Shown here: positions 18,351 to 27,503 of the stretch, one piece after another | Layout: the number at the start of each line of letters is the position of its first letter | Position numbering within the stretch: position 1 is the stretch's first letter | Source of the DNA: Planomonospora sp. ID82291 | Lineage (GTDB): Bacteria; Actinomycetota; Actinomycetes; Streptosporangiales; Streptosporangiaceae | Assembly: GCF_015711645.1 (NCBI RefSeq) | Contig: NZ_JABTEX010000001.1 | Location: 1,488,001-1,552,000, forward strand | Direction of reading: 5' to 3' | Length of the DNA stretch: 64,000 bases | The notes under the pieces: generated by a model | Seen by the model: the letters and a program-made list of their open reading frames with translations, nothing else | Told to the model about the DNA's origin: nothing | Databases searched by the model: none | Translations under genes and position numbers: made by a program

Positions 18351-21300
18351 TCATCCGGCGGGTGCGAGCACCAGGCTCCACATCGTGGCCCGCAGGCTCG
18401 CCGCATCCGCGGTCGCGGTCACCCCGGGACGCGTCCCGGCCGGGGCCTGCGCGCCGCCGTCGGTCAGCAGACTCGTGATCCGGCCGCTGCCCGTACCCGC
18501 CTGGGTGGAACGCACCGTCTCCTCAGCCGGAGCCGTCCACGCCGTGGTCGCCGAGGACTTCTCCCCCCAGTACGACACCACCCGGCCACCACCCGCCGGC
18601 ACCTGCACCTCCGGCGTCGTGTGCTCGGCCCGCGTCACCGTCTCCGACGCACTCGCCTGCACCGCCACCACATCAGGACCCACCCCCCGGTACGCCACCA
18701 GCGTCAGATCCGCCTTCGCCTGCGCCGACAACGTCACCGACAGCACGTCCCCGCCGTCGTCCGGAGCCGCCGCCTTCTTCCACACCTTCGTCACCACCCC
18801 GCCGTTGTCCCGGGTGCCCACCAGCGCCCACCCGGTCACCCCCGCCGGATCCGGCACCGTCACCGACGAGGAGTTGACCGTCATGAACAGCAGCAGCCCG
18901 TCACCACCGGCCACCTGCGCCGGCACCGTCACCGAATGCGCGGTCACGTTGGCGTTGGACCCCGCCGACCCGACGAACTCCACTCCGGTGGAGGGCCGCA
19001 CGACCGCGATGTCCTTGGTCGCCGAGACGGTGACCCCGTGGTCGTCGGTCACCGAGAGCGTGACGGGGTAGGTGCCCGCCGCCGCGTACGTGTGCGACGC
19101 GGTCACCCCGGCGGCGGTGGCGCCGTCGCCGAACGCCCACGCGTACGCGGTGATCGACCCGTCGGGGTCGCTCGACGGGTTGGCGTCGAAGGTGCACTCC
19201 AGCTCCGCGCAGCTCGCCGCGAAGTCCGCCACCGGCGGCTGGTCGGCCCCCTCCACCGTCACCTGCGCCGTCGCCGACCCCGTCGCCCCCCGGTCGTCGG
19301 TCACCGTGACCGTCACCGGATAGGTCCCGCTGCCCGGGAAGGCGTGCGTCACCGTCGCGCCGGAGGCGTTCCCTCCTCCGCCGAACGACCACGCGGTGGA
19401 GACCACCGTGCCGTCGGAGTCACGCGAACCCGTGTTGCGGAAGGTGCAGGTCAGCTCCTCGCACGCCGACACCAGCTCCGCCACCGGAGCGGCGTTCGGC
19501 GCCGCGGTCCCGGCCCCGGCGAACAGGAACAGGCCGCGCTGGCGCCAGTCGACCCCGTCCACGGCCGGACCGCCGAGGACGACGGCCGTACCGGCCACCG
19601 GCGCGCCGTTCACGAAGTCGGCGCGGAGCAGGCGGCCGTCGATCCGGTCCGTGAAGTAGAGCTTGTCCCCGGACAGGAACATCCCGCCCACCCGGCTGAA
19701 GTCGACGCCGGACACGTTGCCGCTCGCGGTGAGGCGCTGGGCCCCGACGATCTCGCTCTCCGCCGTGAAACCCCGGTAGTAGAGCGCGGACTGGCCGCTG
19801 CGGGTGAAGTAGAGCCGGCCTCCGGCGTAGAACACGCCGCTCATGTTCTGCATGTCGGCGGCGAAGTCGGTCAGGCCGTTCAGGGCGACCTCGGCGGGCG
19901 CGCCGAACGTGGTCCCGTCGAAGGTGCGGCGGTAGAGCCGCCCGTCCGACCAGGGGGTGTAGAGCCGCCCGCTGAGCATGAAGGCGCCCCGCGCGCCCGA
20001 CCAGGAGACCCCGCCCGCCGCGACGTCCTGCACGGCGCCGAACCCGGTGCCGTCGTAGGAGCGGCGCCGGACGGTGTCGGTCGGAGTGGCGCCCGCGCCG
20101 AGCTGGTAGACGTCCGCCGGCAGCGCGCCGGCGAACGGCGGCTGCACGGCCGCACCGCCCGACAGCGGGAACATGGCCAGCCGGGCGTGGTACTCCCAGT
20201 TGCCGATGCGGTCGGTGTCGCTGCCGACCCACAGGCCCTGCGCGGTCGCGGTCAGGTCGAACACGCCGACCCCGAGCGTCCGGGTCGGGTTCCAGGTCAG
20301 CGGGATGCCGTTGACCGGGTCGAGGGCCACGAGACCCTGCCGGGCGACGGCCCCGGGGCCCGCGGCGTCCCCTCGGAACGGGTTGTTCGCCCAGCGGAAG
20401 TGCCCGCCGACGTAGACCGCCTGCGGCGTCACGGACACCGCGTAGCTGGTGTCACCTCCGGTGTAGTTGACCCAGGTGGGGTCGAGGTCCGAGCCGGTGG
20501 CGTAGGTCTCCCACCTCGCGTGGGTGTCGCAGAGCTTGGGCGGGCCGCCCGCGTAGGCGCCCGTCGTCGTCACCACGAAGAACCGGCCGTCGGGCGAGTA
20601 GTCCACGTCCCGCATGTAGGTGTTGAAGGAGCTGGAGCAGGCCGCCTCGTAGCGGGCGGTGCGCCAGTCGGCCGGCTCGGCGCTCGCCCCGGTCAGGTCG
20701 AGCTGGACGATCTGCCGGCGGCTCTTGCCGTCCACGGTGGCGAAGTTGCCCACCGCCACCAGGCGCGACCCGTCCGGCGTGACGTCCAGCTTGAGGATCT
20801 GCGTGGTGCCGCCGTTCTGCGTCCCGGCGAAGACCAGGTCCACGAACGGGTCGCGCGCGCCGGTGTCCGGGTCGAGGGTCGCCAGCGCGGCCTGCGGGGT
20901 GCCGCTCACCGTGGCGAAGGCGCCCCCGGCGTACAGCCGGCCCCCCGCCAGCCGCAGGTCGAGCACCCGCGCGTTGAGCGACGGGGCGAAGCCCGGCAGC
21001 GCCTGCCCGTCGGCCACGTCGAGCCGGGTCAGCCTCCGGTTGGTGACCCCGTTGACCTGGCCGAAGGCGCCGCCGACGTAGACCGACCGGCCGTCGGGGG
21101 CCGCCAGCAGCGTCTCGACCTCACCGTTCACGTCGGGCGCGAACGCCGCGTCGAGGCGGCCCGTCGAGGCGTTGAAGGAGAAGAGCCTGTTGCGGGTCTG
21201 CACGGTCTGGGCGTCCCACTCGCGCACCTGCGTGAAGCTGCCGCCCACGAAGATCCGGTTGCCGATCTGCACGACGGCGTTGACCCTGCCGTCGAGGGCG

Positions 21301-21440
21301 TGCGGCGTGAAGTTCGCCGGGTCCGCGGAGACGACCCGGTCCTGCGGGTGCTGCACCGCGAGCGCTGGACCGCTCCAGGCGAGAAGTACCATCGCTGACA
21401 GCACGACCCATACAGCGGAGGCGTGTCGACGTCCCCTCAT
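18351..21440 (-). CDS. Secreted beta-propeller / tandem PKD-domain protein (paralog 2)
   Basis: This is a second copy of the preceding gene type, also 1029 residues. The ATG at 21440 is preceded by GGAGGGG and opens a signal peptide (MRGRRHASAVWVVLSAMVLLAWSGPALA). The order is the same: signal, repeated VGG-type propeller region, two PKD domains, and the same C-terminal domain. It differs from paralog 1 mainly in scattered propeller residues and in the segment between the second PKD and the C-terminal domain. The long stretches of DNA identity at the 3' ends point to gene conversion or recent duplication. A longer upstream reading frame is open, but it lacks a signal peptide at its N-terminus and a good ribosome binding site. 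Confidence 0.85.
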   Translation of the reverse strand: MRGRRHASAVWVVLSAMVLLAWSGPALAVQHPQDRVVSADPANFTPHALDGRVNAVVQIGNRIFVGGSFTQVREWDAQTVQTRNRLFSFNASTGRLDAAFAPDVNGEVETLLAAPDGRSVYVGGAFGQVNGVTNRRLTRLDVADGQALPGFAPSLNARVLDLRLAGGRLYAGGAFATVSGTPQAALATLDPDTGARDPFVDLVFAGTQNGGTTQILKLDVTPDGSRLVAVGNFATVDGKSRRQIVQLDLTGASAEPADWRTARYEAACSSSFNTYMRDVDYSPDGRFFVVTTTGAYAGGPPKLCDTHARWETYATGSDLDPTWVNYTGGDTSYAVSVTPQAVYVGGHFRWANNPFRGDAAGPGAVARQGLVALDPVNGIPLTWNPTRTLGVGVFDLTATAQGLWVGSDTDRIGNWEYHARLAMFPLSGGAAVQPPFAGALPADVYQLGAGATPTDTVRRRSYDGTGFGAVQDVAAGGVSWSGARGAFMLSGRLYTPWSDGRLYRRTFDGTTFGAPAEVALNGLTDFAADMQNMSGVFYAGGRLYFTRSGQSALYYRGFTAESEIVGAQRLTASGNVSGVDFSRVGGMFLSGDKLYFTDRIDGRLLRADFVNGAPVAGTAVVLGGPAVDGVDWRQRGLFLFAGAGTAAPNAAPVAELVSACEELTCTFRNTGSRDSDGTVVSTAWSFGGGGNASGATVTHAFPGSGTYPVTVTVTDDRGATGSATAQVTVEGADQPPVADFAASCAELECTFDANPSSDPDGSITAYAWAFGDGATAAGVTASHTYAAAGTYPVTLSVTDDHGVTVSATKDIAVVRPSTGVEFVGSAGSNANVTAHSVTVPAQVAGGDGLLLFMTVNSSSVTVPDPAGVTGWALVGTRDNGGVVTKVWKKAAAPDDGGDVLSVTLSAQAKADLTLVAYRGVGPDVVAVQASASETVTRAEHTTPEVQVPAGGGRVVSYWGEKSSATTAWTAPAEETVRSTQAGTGSGRITSLLTDGGAQAPAGTRPGVTATADAASLRATMWSLVLAPAG

Positions 21441-21644
21441 TGCCCCTCCAGGGTAAAGAACACATAAACCCCCGACCGTCGGCAGATTATGACATGTCCC
21501 ATGCTTCTCCATACCGCCTGACCCGCACTGATCTCCCAGGTCAGCGGTGACCAGGCGGCTGGCAAGAAAGCCGCGTATCGGCTTCAATATGGACACGTTC
21601 CCGTGAACGGGTTCACCGCGGCGCCCGGAAGGATCTGGTCACAC
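21441..21644. promoter_or_regulatory. Divergent promoter region with three short dyads
   Basis: The gap between divergent paralog 2 and the polymerase-like gene contains three inverted repeats: GGTCA-GCGG-TGACC (21539-21552), AAGCCG-CGTAT-CGGCTT (21568-21584) and CGTTC-CCGT-GAACG (21596-21609). The stretch around 21480-21520 is less GC-rich than its surroundings. Any of these could be an operator controlling the exopolysaccharide cluster; no factor can be named. Confidence 0.4.
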
Positions 21645-23036
21645 ATGTCAGGCACGGCCGGGCCCCCGCCGCCCTCCCGGGCTCCCGCCGCTCCGCCGCC
21701 CCTCTCCCCGCTGACGGTGGAGGGCCGTCAGGCGCGCGGACTGCGGCCGGGCTGGCCGCTCAGCGTGATCTTCCTCGGCTTCCCCCTGTGGTGGGCGACC
21801 GGTTTCAGCGCGTTCATCTTCCTGATCATGAGCGTGCCGATGGTCCTGGAGCTGTGGCGCCGCGGCGCCGTCCGGGTCCCGCGCGGTTTCGCGATGTGGC
21901 TGCTCTTCCTGGTGTGGATGCTGCTCGGCGTCCTCATGCTCTTCGTCGACGCGCCCTACGGCGTCCCCGGCAGCGAACCGAACCGGATCCTGGTCTTCGC
22001 CTACCGCGCCGCCTGGTACTTCGCGATCACGGTCGTCCTGCTCTACGTCGGCAACCTCACGGAGAAGGAGCTGCCGACCGAGCGCGTCGTCCGGCTGCTG
22101 AGCTTCATGTTCGTGGTGACGGTGGGCGGCGGCCTGCTCGGGGTCGTCCTGCCCCACCTCGAATTCCCCTCCCTGCTGGAGCTGGCGCTCCCCAAGTCGC
22201 TCTCGCGCAACGACCTGGTGGCCAGCCTCATCCATCCGAAGGCCGCGACCAGCACCACGTTCCTCGGGTACGAGGAGTCCCGCCCCATCGCGCCGTTCGC
22301 CTACGCCAACTCCTGGGGGGCCAACCTCGCGCTCTTCCTGCCCTTCTTCCTCCTGGCCCACAGCCGCGGGAGCCGCCGGCGCCGCCTCCTCCTGCCGGTC
22401 GTCCTGCTCCTGTGCCTCTGGCCCGTGATCTACTCGCTCAACCGGGGCCTGTGGGGCGTGCTGGGGCTGGGCACCGCGTACATGACCTTCCGCTTCGCCC
22501 GGAAGGGCAACAAGTGGGCGCTGCGCCTGGCCGTGGGCGGCGCGGTGGCCCTCCTGCTCGTGTTCGCCGGCTCACCGCTCAGGACGCTGTTCGAGCAGCG
22601 GCTGGACACCCCGCACAGCAACGAGCGGCGCGGCCAGCTCTACGAGGTGACCGTGGCCAGCACCCTGATCGGATCGCCGGTCGTGGGCTTCGGCTCCACC
22701 CGCGACCTGCAGGGCAGTTTCGCCTCCGTGGGCGGCGGGGAACGGCCCGGCTGCAAGGGCTGCGGCGTCCCGCCCCTCGGCACCCAGGGCAGCCTCTGGT
22801 TCCTGATCTTCTCCCACGGGACGGTCGGCGCGGGACTGTTCCTGGGCTTCATGGTCCGCCGTTTCGCGGCGCACTGGCGCGATCCCGACCGCGTCGCCAT
22901 CGCGGGATGCTGCGTGCTGCTCAGTTTCGCGGTCTTCCTGCTCATCTACGATCTCCTCGACGTCCCGCTGTACACCGTCATGATCGCCCTTGCTCTGATG
23001 TGGCGACGCGAGCGAATGGAGGTGGCGGAGAGGTGA
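21645..23036 (+). CDS. O-antigen ligase / polymerase-like polytopic membrane protein
   Basis: This is a polysaccharide polymerase or ligase candidate of 463 residues. It has about ten to twelve hydrophobic helices, a Pro-rich cytoplasmic N-terminus and a large external loop (roughly residues 315 to 385) with HSNERRGQLYEV and SPVVGFGSTRDL. That loop pattern is typical of Wzy/WaaL-type O-antigen ligase-like proteins. The ATG at 21645 follows GGAAGGA; an upstream GTG at 21603 is in frame. It is the first gene of a tight plus-strand run, overlapping the next gene by four bases. Polymerase and ligase cannot be told apart from sequence. Confidence 0.8.
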   Translation: MSGTAGPPPPSRAPAAPPPLSPLTVEGRQARGLRPGWPLSVIFLGFPLWWATGFSAFIFLIMSVPMVLELWRRGAVRVPRGFAMWLLFLVWMLLGVLMLFVDAPYGVPGSEPNRILVFAYRAAWYFAITVVLLYVGNLTEKELPTERVVRLLSFMFVVTVGGGLLGVVLPHLEFPSLLELALPKSLSRNDLVASLIHPKAATSTTFLGYEESRPIAPFAYANSWGANLALFLPFFLLAHSRGSRRRRLLLPVVLLLCLWPVIYSLNRGLWGVLGLGTAYMTFRFARKGNKWALRLAVGGAVALLLVFAGSPLRTLFEQRLDTPHSNERRGQLYEVTVASTLIGSPVVGFGSTRDLQGSFASVGGGERPGCKGCGVPPLGTQGSLWFLIFSHGTVGAGLFLGFMVRRFAAHWRDPDRVAIAGCCVLLSFAVFLLIYDLLDVPLYTVMIALALMWRRERMEVAER

Positions 23037-24226
23037 GCGAATCCGCCTGGCTGGAAGCGGTCTCCAGGCTCTGGCCCGAGGCCGAGGTCAGCCGCTCGCC
23101 GCGCGGCCGGCGGCCGGGCCCGGCCGCCGGCGACGGGGTCCAGGAGTTCGTCTACCTCCCCGACGCCCGGCGGGCGCGCCTGCTCCTCCCCCTCGGCGCG
23201 CCCCGCGCCGCCGGTACGGCCCTGCGCCGCTACAGCCACGACCTGGGCGTCAAGGCCCGTCTCGGGCGCGGCCTGCTCTCCGCGGCCGTCCGGACCGGGC
23301 TGCCGCAGCGGTTCCTCCCCGACCGCGTGCACGTCCGCGCGCCCGGCGGGGAATCGGTCCAGCACCGGTTGTCGGAGATCCTCGGGCGGCGCGTGGTGGT
23401 CAGCGTCAGCATCGGGAACGCGCGCGCCAACCGCAAACCCGTCCTCCAGGCGATCACTCCGGCCGGCGAGTCCCTCGCGTTCGTGAAGGTGGGTGACACG
23501 GATGTGGCCCGCGACCTGATCCGCGCCGAGACGGCTGCGCTGGAGGAGCTCTCCGTCCTGCGGCCGCCCGGGATCCGCGTGCCGCGGGTGATCCACCACG
23601 AGGACTGGCGCGGTCTGGAACTGCTCGTGATGTCGGCGCTGCCCACGGGGGTGCGCCGCTGGCGACCGTCCGGCGCCGTGCCCGTCGCCGCGATGTCAGG
23701 GCTCTCCGCCGTCGCCGCCGAGGTCCGCCCGCTCGCCGGGAGCCCCTTCCTGGACCGCCTCCGGCGCGTGCCGGCGCAGGTCGGCGATCCCGCCGCCGCC
23801 GTACGGCTGGACGGCCTGCTCGACCACCTGGCGGAGCGGTACGGCGACCTCGACCTGCGCTTCGGCGCCTGGCACGGCGACTGGACGCCGTGGAACATGG
23901 CCTGGCGGCGCGACCTGGTCAACCTGTGGGACTGGGAGCGCTTCGCCCGGGACGCGCCCGCCGGTTTCGACCTGCTGCACTACACCCTCCAGCAGGTCCG
24001 GCCCACCACCTCGTGGACGGCGGACCTGGTCTGGTCCGACGGCGTGCTGGCGGCCCTGGAGCCGTTCGGCGTCGGCGGGAGGGCGGCCCGGGCCACCCTC
24101 GCCCTCTATCTGACCGAGCTGTACGCCCGATACGTCATCGCCGGCCAGGGGAGCATCGGCGAGCCGCTGCGGCCCCAGGCCGACGCCCTGCTCGACCTCC
24201 TCGACCGCAGCCGCTCCCGGATGTAA
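23033..24226 (+). CDS. Phosphotransferase-fold (aminoglycoside phosphotransferase-like) protein
   Basis: This 397-residue protein starts at a GTG overlapping the previous stop (GTGA). The C-terminal part shows a kinase-like fold: HGDWTPWNMAW near residue 282 is the catalytic HGD...N motif and NLWDWERFARD near 302 the metal-binding D-x-E-like segment. The N-terminal 100 residues are not recognisable. Placement in a polysaccharide operon suggests that the acceptor is a sugar or lipid-linked sugar rather than an antibiotic. The substrate is unknown. Confidence 0.75.
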   Translation: MSESAWLEAVSRLWPEAEVSRSPRGRRPGPAAGDGVQEFVYLPDARRARLLLPLGAPRAAGTALRRYSHDLGVKARLGRGLLSAAVRTGLPQRFLPDRVHVRAPGGESVQHRLSEILGRRVVVSVSIGNARANRKPVLQAITPAGESLAFVKVGDTDVARDLIRAETAALEELSVLRPPGIRVPRVIHHEDWRGLELLVMSALPTGVRRWRPSGAVPVAAMSGLSAVAAEVRPLAGSPFLDRLRRVPAQVGDPAAAVRLDGLLDHLAERYGDLDLRFGAWHGDWTPWNMAWRRDLVNLWDWERFARDAPAGFDLLHYTLQQVRPTTSWTADLVWSDGVLAALEPFGVGGRAARATLALYLTELYARYVIAGQGSIGEPLRPQADALLDLLDRSRSRM

Positions 24227-24237
24227 GGAAGGACGCC

Positions 24238-25101
24238 ATGCTCTCACGCCAGTCCGCGCCCCCCGTCGTCAAGCAGGCCGGGCGAGCGGTGACCCGCCAG
24301 GTGGGACGGCTCACCAGCGGGATGCGCATGCTGCCCGACTTCCTGCTCGTGGGCACGCAGCGCGGCGGCACCACGTCCCTGTGGCGGGCCCTGATCGCGC
24401 ACCCCTGCGTCGTGCCGCCGCTGTTCCACAAGGGCGTGCACTACTTCGACGTCGCCTACCCGCGGGGGATGAACTGGTACCGCGGGCACTTCCCGATCCG
24501 CTCGCTGGCGCACCGCCAGGCCGCGGGCGCGCCCGTCGTCACGGGCGAGTCCGCGGGCTACTACATGCACCACCCGCTCTCCGCCGGGCGGATCGCCGCC
24601 GACCTGCCCGGCGTCAAGCTGCTCGCCGTACTGCGGGACCCGGTGGAGCGCGCCTACTCCGCGCACCGGCACGAGCTCTCGCGCGGCTTCGAGACGGAGC
24701 CGTTCGAGCGCGCGATCGAACTGGAGGAGAGCCGGCTGGAGGGCGAGGTGGCGCGGATCACGGCGGACCCCGCCTACGTGAGCCACAGCCACCGCCACCA
24801 CTCCTACGTCGACAGGGGGCGGTACGCCGGCCAGCTCGACCGCCTGTTCGGGCTGTTCGGCAGGGAGCGCGTCCACGTCCTGTTCGCCGAGGACTTCTTC
24901 GCCGACCCGGCGGTCGAGTACGCCCGCATACTGGACTTCCTCGGCCTGCCCCGGTGGTCTCCGGAGGCGTTCGAGCGGCACAACGCCCGGCCGCGCTCTC
25001 CGATGCCCGAATCGCTCCGCACCGAACTGACCGACCGTTTCGCCCCCCACGACGAACGCCTCGCCGGGCTGCTCGGAGTCACCCCGCCATGGCGGAGATG
25101 A
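24238..25101 (+). CDS. Sulfotransferase (PAPS-dependent)
   Basis: Predicted to transfer sulfate from PAPS to a sugar. The 287-residue protein has the 5'-phosphosulfate loop FLLVGTQRGGTTSLWRAL near residue 36 and the 3'-phosphate motif LAVLRDPVERAYSAHRHEL near 130, in the order and spacing of the sulfotransferase family. The ATG at 24238 follows AAGGAAGGA. Located between a phosphotransferase-like gene and a chain-length protein, it implies that the exported polymer or glycolipid is sulfated. The final part SPMPESLRTELTDRFAPHDERL resembles NodH/heparan-type sulfotransferase C-termini. Confidence 0.88.
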   Translation: MLSRQSAPPVVKQAGRAVTRQVGRLTSGMRMLPDFLLVGTQRGGTTSLWRALIAHPCVVPPLFHKGVHYFDVAYPRGMNWYRGHFPIRSLAHRQAAGAPVVTGESAGYYMHHPLSAGRIAADLPGVKLLAVLRDPVERAYSAHRHELSRGFETEPFERAIELEESRLEGEVARITADPAYVSHSHRHHSYVDRGRYAGQLDRLFGLFGRERVHVLFAEDFFADPAVEYARILDFLGLPRWSPEAFERHNARPRSPMPESLRTELTDRFAPHDERLAGLLGVTPPWRR

Positions 25102-25928
25102 GCGGCCGTCCGGATCCGCTCCTGTCGGACTACGTCGGGTTCGCGCGCCGCAACCTCCTCGTCATAGGGATCATGACCATGCTGGGGCTGGCCGCCGGTG
25201 TGGTGCAGGCCCTGCTCGCGCCCGACACCTACACCGCCTCGGCCCAGGTGTTCGCCCCCGCGACGCCGGTGCATCCGGGACTCGAGCGCGAACCGGGCCA
25301 GCGCCTCCCCCGCGAGGTGACGGTGGACACCGAGACGCAGATCCTGCGCTCCAGCGCCGTGATCGGACGGGTCGCCACCGCCCTCGGCGTCAGCCCGGAG
25401 ACCGCCGCGGAGCGACTGGTCGTCACCGTGCCGCCGAACACCCGCGTGCTGACCGTCTCGGTGAGCGGCGCCACCCCCGAGAAGGCGCTCAACGGCGTCG
25501 GCGTGGCCACGGACGCCTACCTGGTCCTGCGCGCGCAGATCGTCGCGGGCGTCCGGCAACGGCACCTGGAGGCGCTGCAGTCGCGCATCGGCGTGCTGGA
25601 GTCCAGGCTGGCCTCCATGACGCAGGGTACGGTGGTCCGCAACACCAGGGCGCGCACCCACCGGCAGTCCCTCGTCCGTCAGATCAACGAGATGGAGCGG
25701 CAGGTCTCCGGGCTGCAGAAGCAGGAGACCAGCAGCGGCGAGATCGTCCGGGCGGCCGTCCGCCCCCGGCGGCCCGACCGGAACAACAACGAGGTCCCGC
25801 CGGTCTCCTACGCGGCGATCGGCCTGCTCGCCGGCATCGGCCTCGGTGTCCGCAGGGACGGCAGGGCGGGGCGCACCCGGCACGATGCGACACCACCCCA
25901 GCCGAGACCCAGGAGAACCGCGGCATGA
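25089..25928 (+). CDS. Wzz-type chain-length determinant / polysaccharide co-polymerase without kinase domain
   Basis: This 279-residue membrane protein has a Wzz N-terminus: a cytoplasmic stretch, a transmembrane helix near residues 20 to 42, and DTYTASAQVFAPA. A periplasmic-type helical region with QSRIGVLESRLASM follows, then a second helix (VSYAAIGLLAGIGLGV) near 238. It then stops in a short Arg-rich tail, with no BY-kinase domain. ATG 25089 has GGAG ten bases upstream; ATG 25098, overlapping the previous stop, is an alternative. The tail after the second helix is short and basic. It is probably one of two co-polymerase subunits in this cluster. Confidence 0.8.
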   Translation: MAEMSGRPDPLLSDYVGFARRNLLVIGIMTMLGLAAGVVQALLAPDTYTASAQVFAPATPVHPGLEREPGQRLPREVTVDTETQILRSSAVIGRVATALGVSPETAAERLVVTVPPNTRVLTVSVSGATPEKALNGVGVATDAYLVLRAQIVAGVRQRHLEALQSRIGVLESRLASMTQGTVVRNTRARTHRQSLVRQINEMERQVSGLQKQETSSGEIVRAAVRPRRPDRNNNEVPPVSYAAIGLLAGIGLGVRRDGRAGRTRHDATPPQPRPRRTAA

Positions 25929-26854
25929 CCGACATCCCCTCCCCAGCGCCGCCGACCGTCTCCGTCGTCGTCGCCACCCGCGACCGCCCTGTGCTGCTCG
26001 CCAAGGCGGTCGAGTCCATCATGGGCCAGGACTACGGGGGCGACATCGAATGCGTGATCGTCTACGACCGGGTCCCGCCGGACGCCTCGATGGAGCGCTC
26101 CGATCCGCACCGTTCGGTCGTGGTGGTCGGCAACGACCGCTCTCCGGGACTGGCGGGCGCGCGCAACAGCGGCGCGCTGCGCAGCCGCGGCGCGCTGCTG
26201 GCCTTCTGCGACGACGACGACGAGTGGCTGCCCGGCAAGCTCTCCGCCCAGGTCGCCCTCCTGGAGTCCCGCCGCGCCGACGTCGCGGTCTCGGGCATCT
26301 ACGTGCTCTTCGACGGCAGATCCACCGCCCGGGTCGCGGACGAGTCCTCGCTCACCGTCCTCGAACTCGCCCGCCGCCGGGTGATGGAGGCGCACCCGTC
26401 CACGGTGCTGGTCCGCCGGGAGGCGTTCTTCGACCGGATCGGACTGGTCGACGAGCGGATTCCGGGAGGCTACGGCGAGGACTACGACTGGATGCTCCGC
26501 GCCGCCGCGGCCGGTCCGATCGCCGCGGTGCAGGAGCCCCTGGTCCGCGTCCTGTGGGGTGCGCAGTCGTTCTTCCAGCGCGACTGGCGCATGGTCGTCG
26601 ACGGGCTGGAGTACCTCGCCGGCAAGCACGAGATCCTGCGCGCGGACCCGCGTGCCTCGGCCAAGCTCACCGGACGCCAGGCGTTCGCGCTCGCCGCGCT
26701 CGGCGAGCGCAGGCAGGCCCGCAGGCTGGCCTGGAGGACCTTCCGCAGCAACTGGCGGCAGCCCCGCTCATATCTGGTGCTGCTGATGACGGCGGGCCTG
26801 CTCCGGCCGGATTTCCTGCTCCGTACGGCCCACTCGCGGGGGCGGGGCATCTAG
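25925..26854 (+). CDS. Family 2 glycosyltransferase
   Basis: This is a cytoplasmic inverting glycosyltransferase of 309 residues. The GT-A fold start VSVVVATRDRPVLLAKAVES is at residues 12-31 and a DxD-type metal site is in AFCDDDDEWLPGK near 95. The acceptor-side motif YGEDYDWMLRAAAAG lies near 183. It overlaps the Wzz-like gene by four bases and is the last gene of this plus-strand unit, followed by a hairpin. It should add one sugar during repeat-unit assembly. Confidence 0.9.
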   Translation: MTDIPSPAPPTVSVVVATRDRPVLLAKAVESIMGQDYGGDIECVIVYDRVPPDASMERSDPHRSVVVVGNDRSPGLAGARNSGALRSRGALLAFCDDDDEWLPGKLSAQVALLESRRADVAVSGIYVLFDGRSTARVADESSLTVLELARRRVMEAHPSTVLVRREAFFDRIGLVDERIPGGYGEDYDWMLRAAAAGPIAAVQEPLVRVLWGAQSFFQRDWRMVVDGLEYLAGKHEILRADPRASAKLTGRQAFALAALGERRQARRLAWRTFRSNWRQPRSYLVLLMTAGLLRPDFLLRTAHSRGRGI

Positions 26855-26868
26855 CCGGGGAAGGAGGA

Positions 26869-26892
26869 CTCCGGCCCTCGGGAGGGCCGGAG
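26869..26892. terminator. Hairpin between convergent glycosyltransferase genes
   Basis: CTCCGGCCCTC (26869-26879) and its complement (26882-26892) form 11-base arms around a 2-base loop, 15 bases after the GT2 stop. It lies between convergent genes and is likely a bidirectional terminator. Confidence 0.65.
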
Positions 26893-26910
26893 CCGGGCAG
26901 GGCCGGAGCC

Positions 26911-26968
26911 GGGAAGGCCTGGTCCGGGGACCGGAGTCCGGGAAGGCCTGGTCCGGGGACCGGAGCTC
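26911..26968. repeat. Two 29-bp tandem repeats
   Basis: Two copies of a 29-base GC-rich unit (26911-26939, 26940-26968) differ only near the end. The second copy reaches into the stop codon of the downstream minus-strand gene. No function is visible. Confidence 0.85.
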
Positions 26969-27503
26969 AGGAGGGCCGGGTCCGGCCGGGCCTGGCCGTC
27001 AGCAGCTCGTCGACCAGGGCGCCGAACCGGCGGACGGTCGCGGCGATCGAGTCGGTCGCCGCCTCGGCGCGGAACGCCTCCGGGTCGTCCAGCGCCCGGT
27101 CGATCCGGTCGCGCAGCCCGGTCTCGTCCTGGGCGAGCGCGATGAGCCCGGAGGCGGACAGCCGGGCGCAGAACCGCTCCTGATGGTCGTCCACGTGTTC
27201 CCCCAGACCGGGTGAGCGCGGGACGACGACGGGGAGCAGACCGCGGCGGCGGCTCTCCGCGATGGTCGTCGGCCCCCCGTGACAGACGACCACCGAGGCC
27301 TGGGCCATGAGGGAGGTGAGTTCGTCGTGGCCGAGGTAGGCGTGGCCTTCCGCGACGCGGGGAGCGGGCGAGTTGCCGTACTGCACGACGCACCTGACGT
27401 CGCGTCCGCGGGCGTCCGCCGCCCAGGCGTCCGCCCACGCGACCAGTCGGGCGAAGGGGTGGTGGTCGGTCCCCACCGAGACGAAGACGAGCCGGCCGGT
27501 CAC
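26967..27503 (-). CDS. Alg13/EpsF-like glycosyltransferase catalytic subunit (GT28 C-terminal domain)
   Basis: This 178-residue protein is the UDP-sugar-binding half of a split glycosyltransferase. It starts at a GTG overlapping the previous stop (GTGA) with VTGRLVFVSVGTDHHPFARL. It carries the nucleotide-sugar signature VVCHGGPTTIAESRRRGLL near residue 74 and PRSPGLGEHVDDHQ near 98. It has no membrane segment and should rely on the neighbouring Alg14-like protein for membrane docking. The pair is analogous to Alg13/Alg14 and to bacterial PssE/PssD, which add the second sugar to a lipid carrier. Confidence 0.88.
   Translation of the reverse strand: MTGRLVFVSVGTDHHPFARLVAWADAWAADARGRDVRCVVQYGNSPAPRVAEGHAYLGHDELTSLMAQASVVVCHGGPTTIAESRRRGLLPVVVPRSPGLGEHVDDHQERFCARLSASGLIALAQDETGLRDRIDRALDDPEAFRAEAATDSIAATVRRFGALVDELLTARPGRTRPS

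Noticed and set aside
15363-21398. Antisense open frames of 946 and 1020 codons opposite the two PKD paralogs
   Set aside because: Both are shadows of the real genes; their sequence is dominated by Arg, Gly, His and Val and has no signal peptide, motif or ribosome binding site. The fact that both exist follows from the paralogy.
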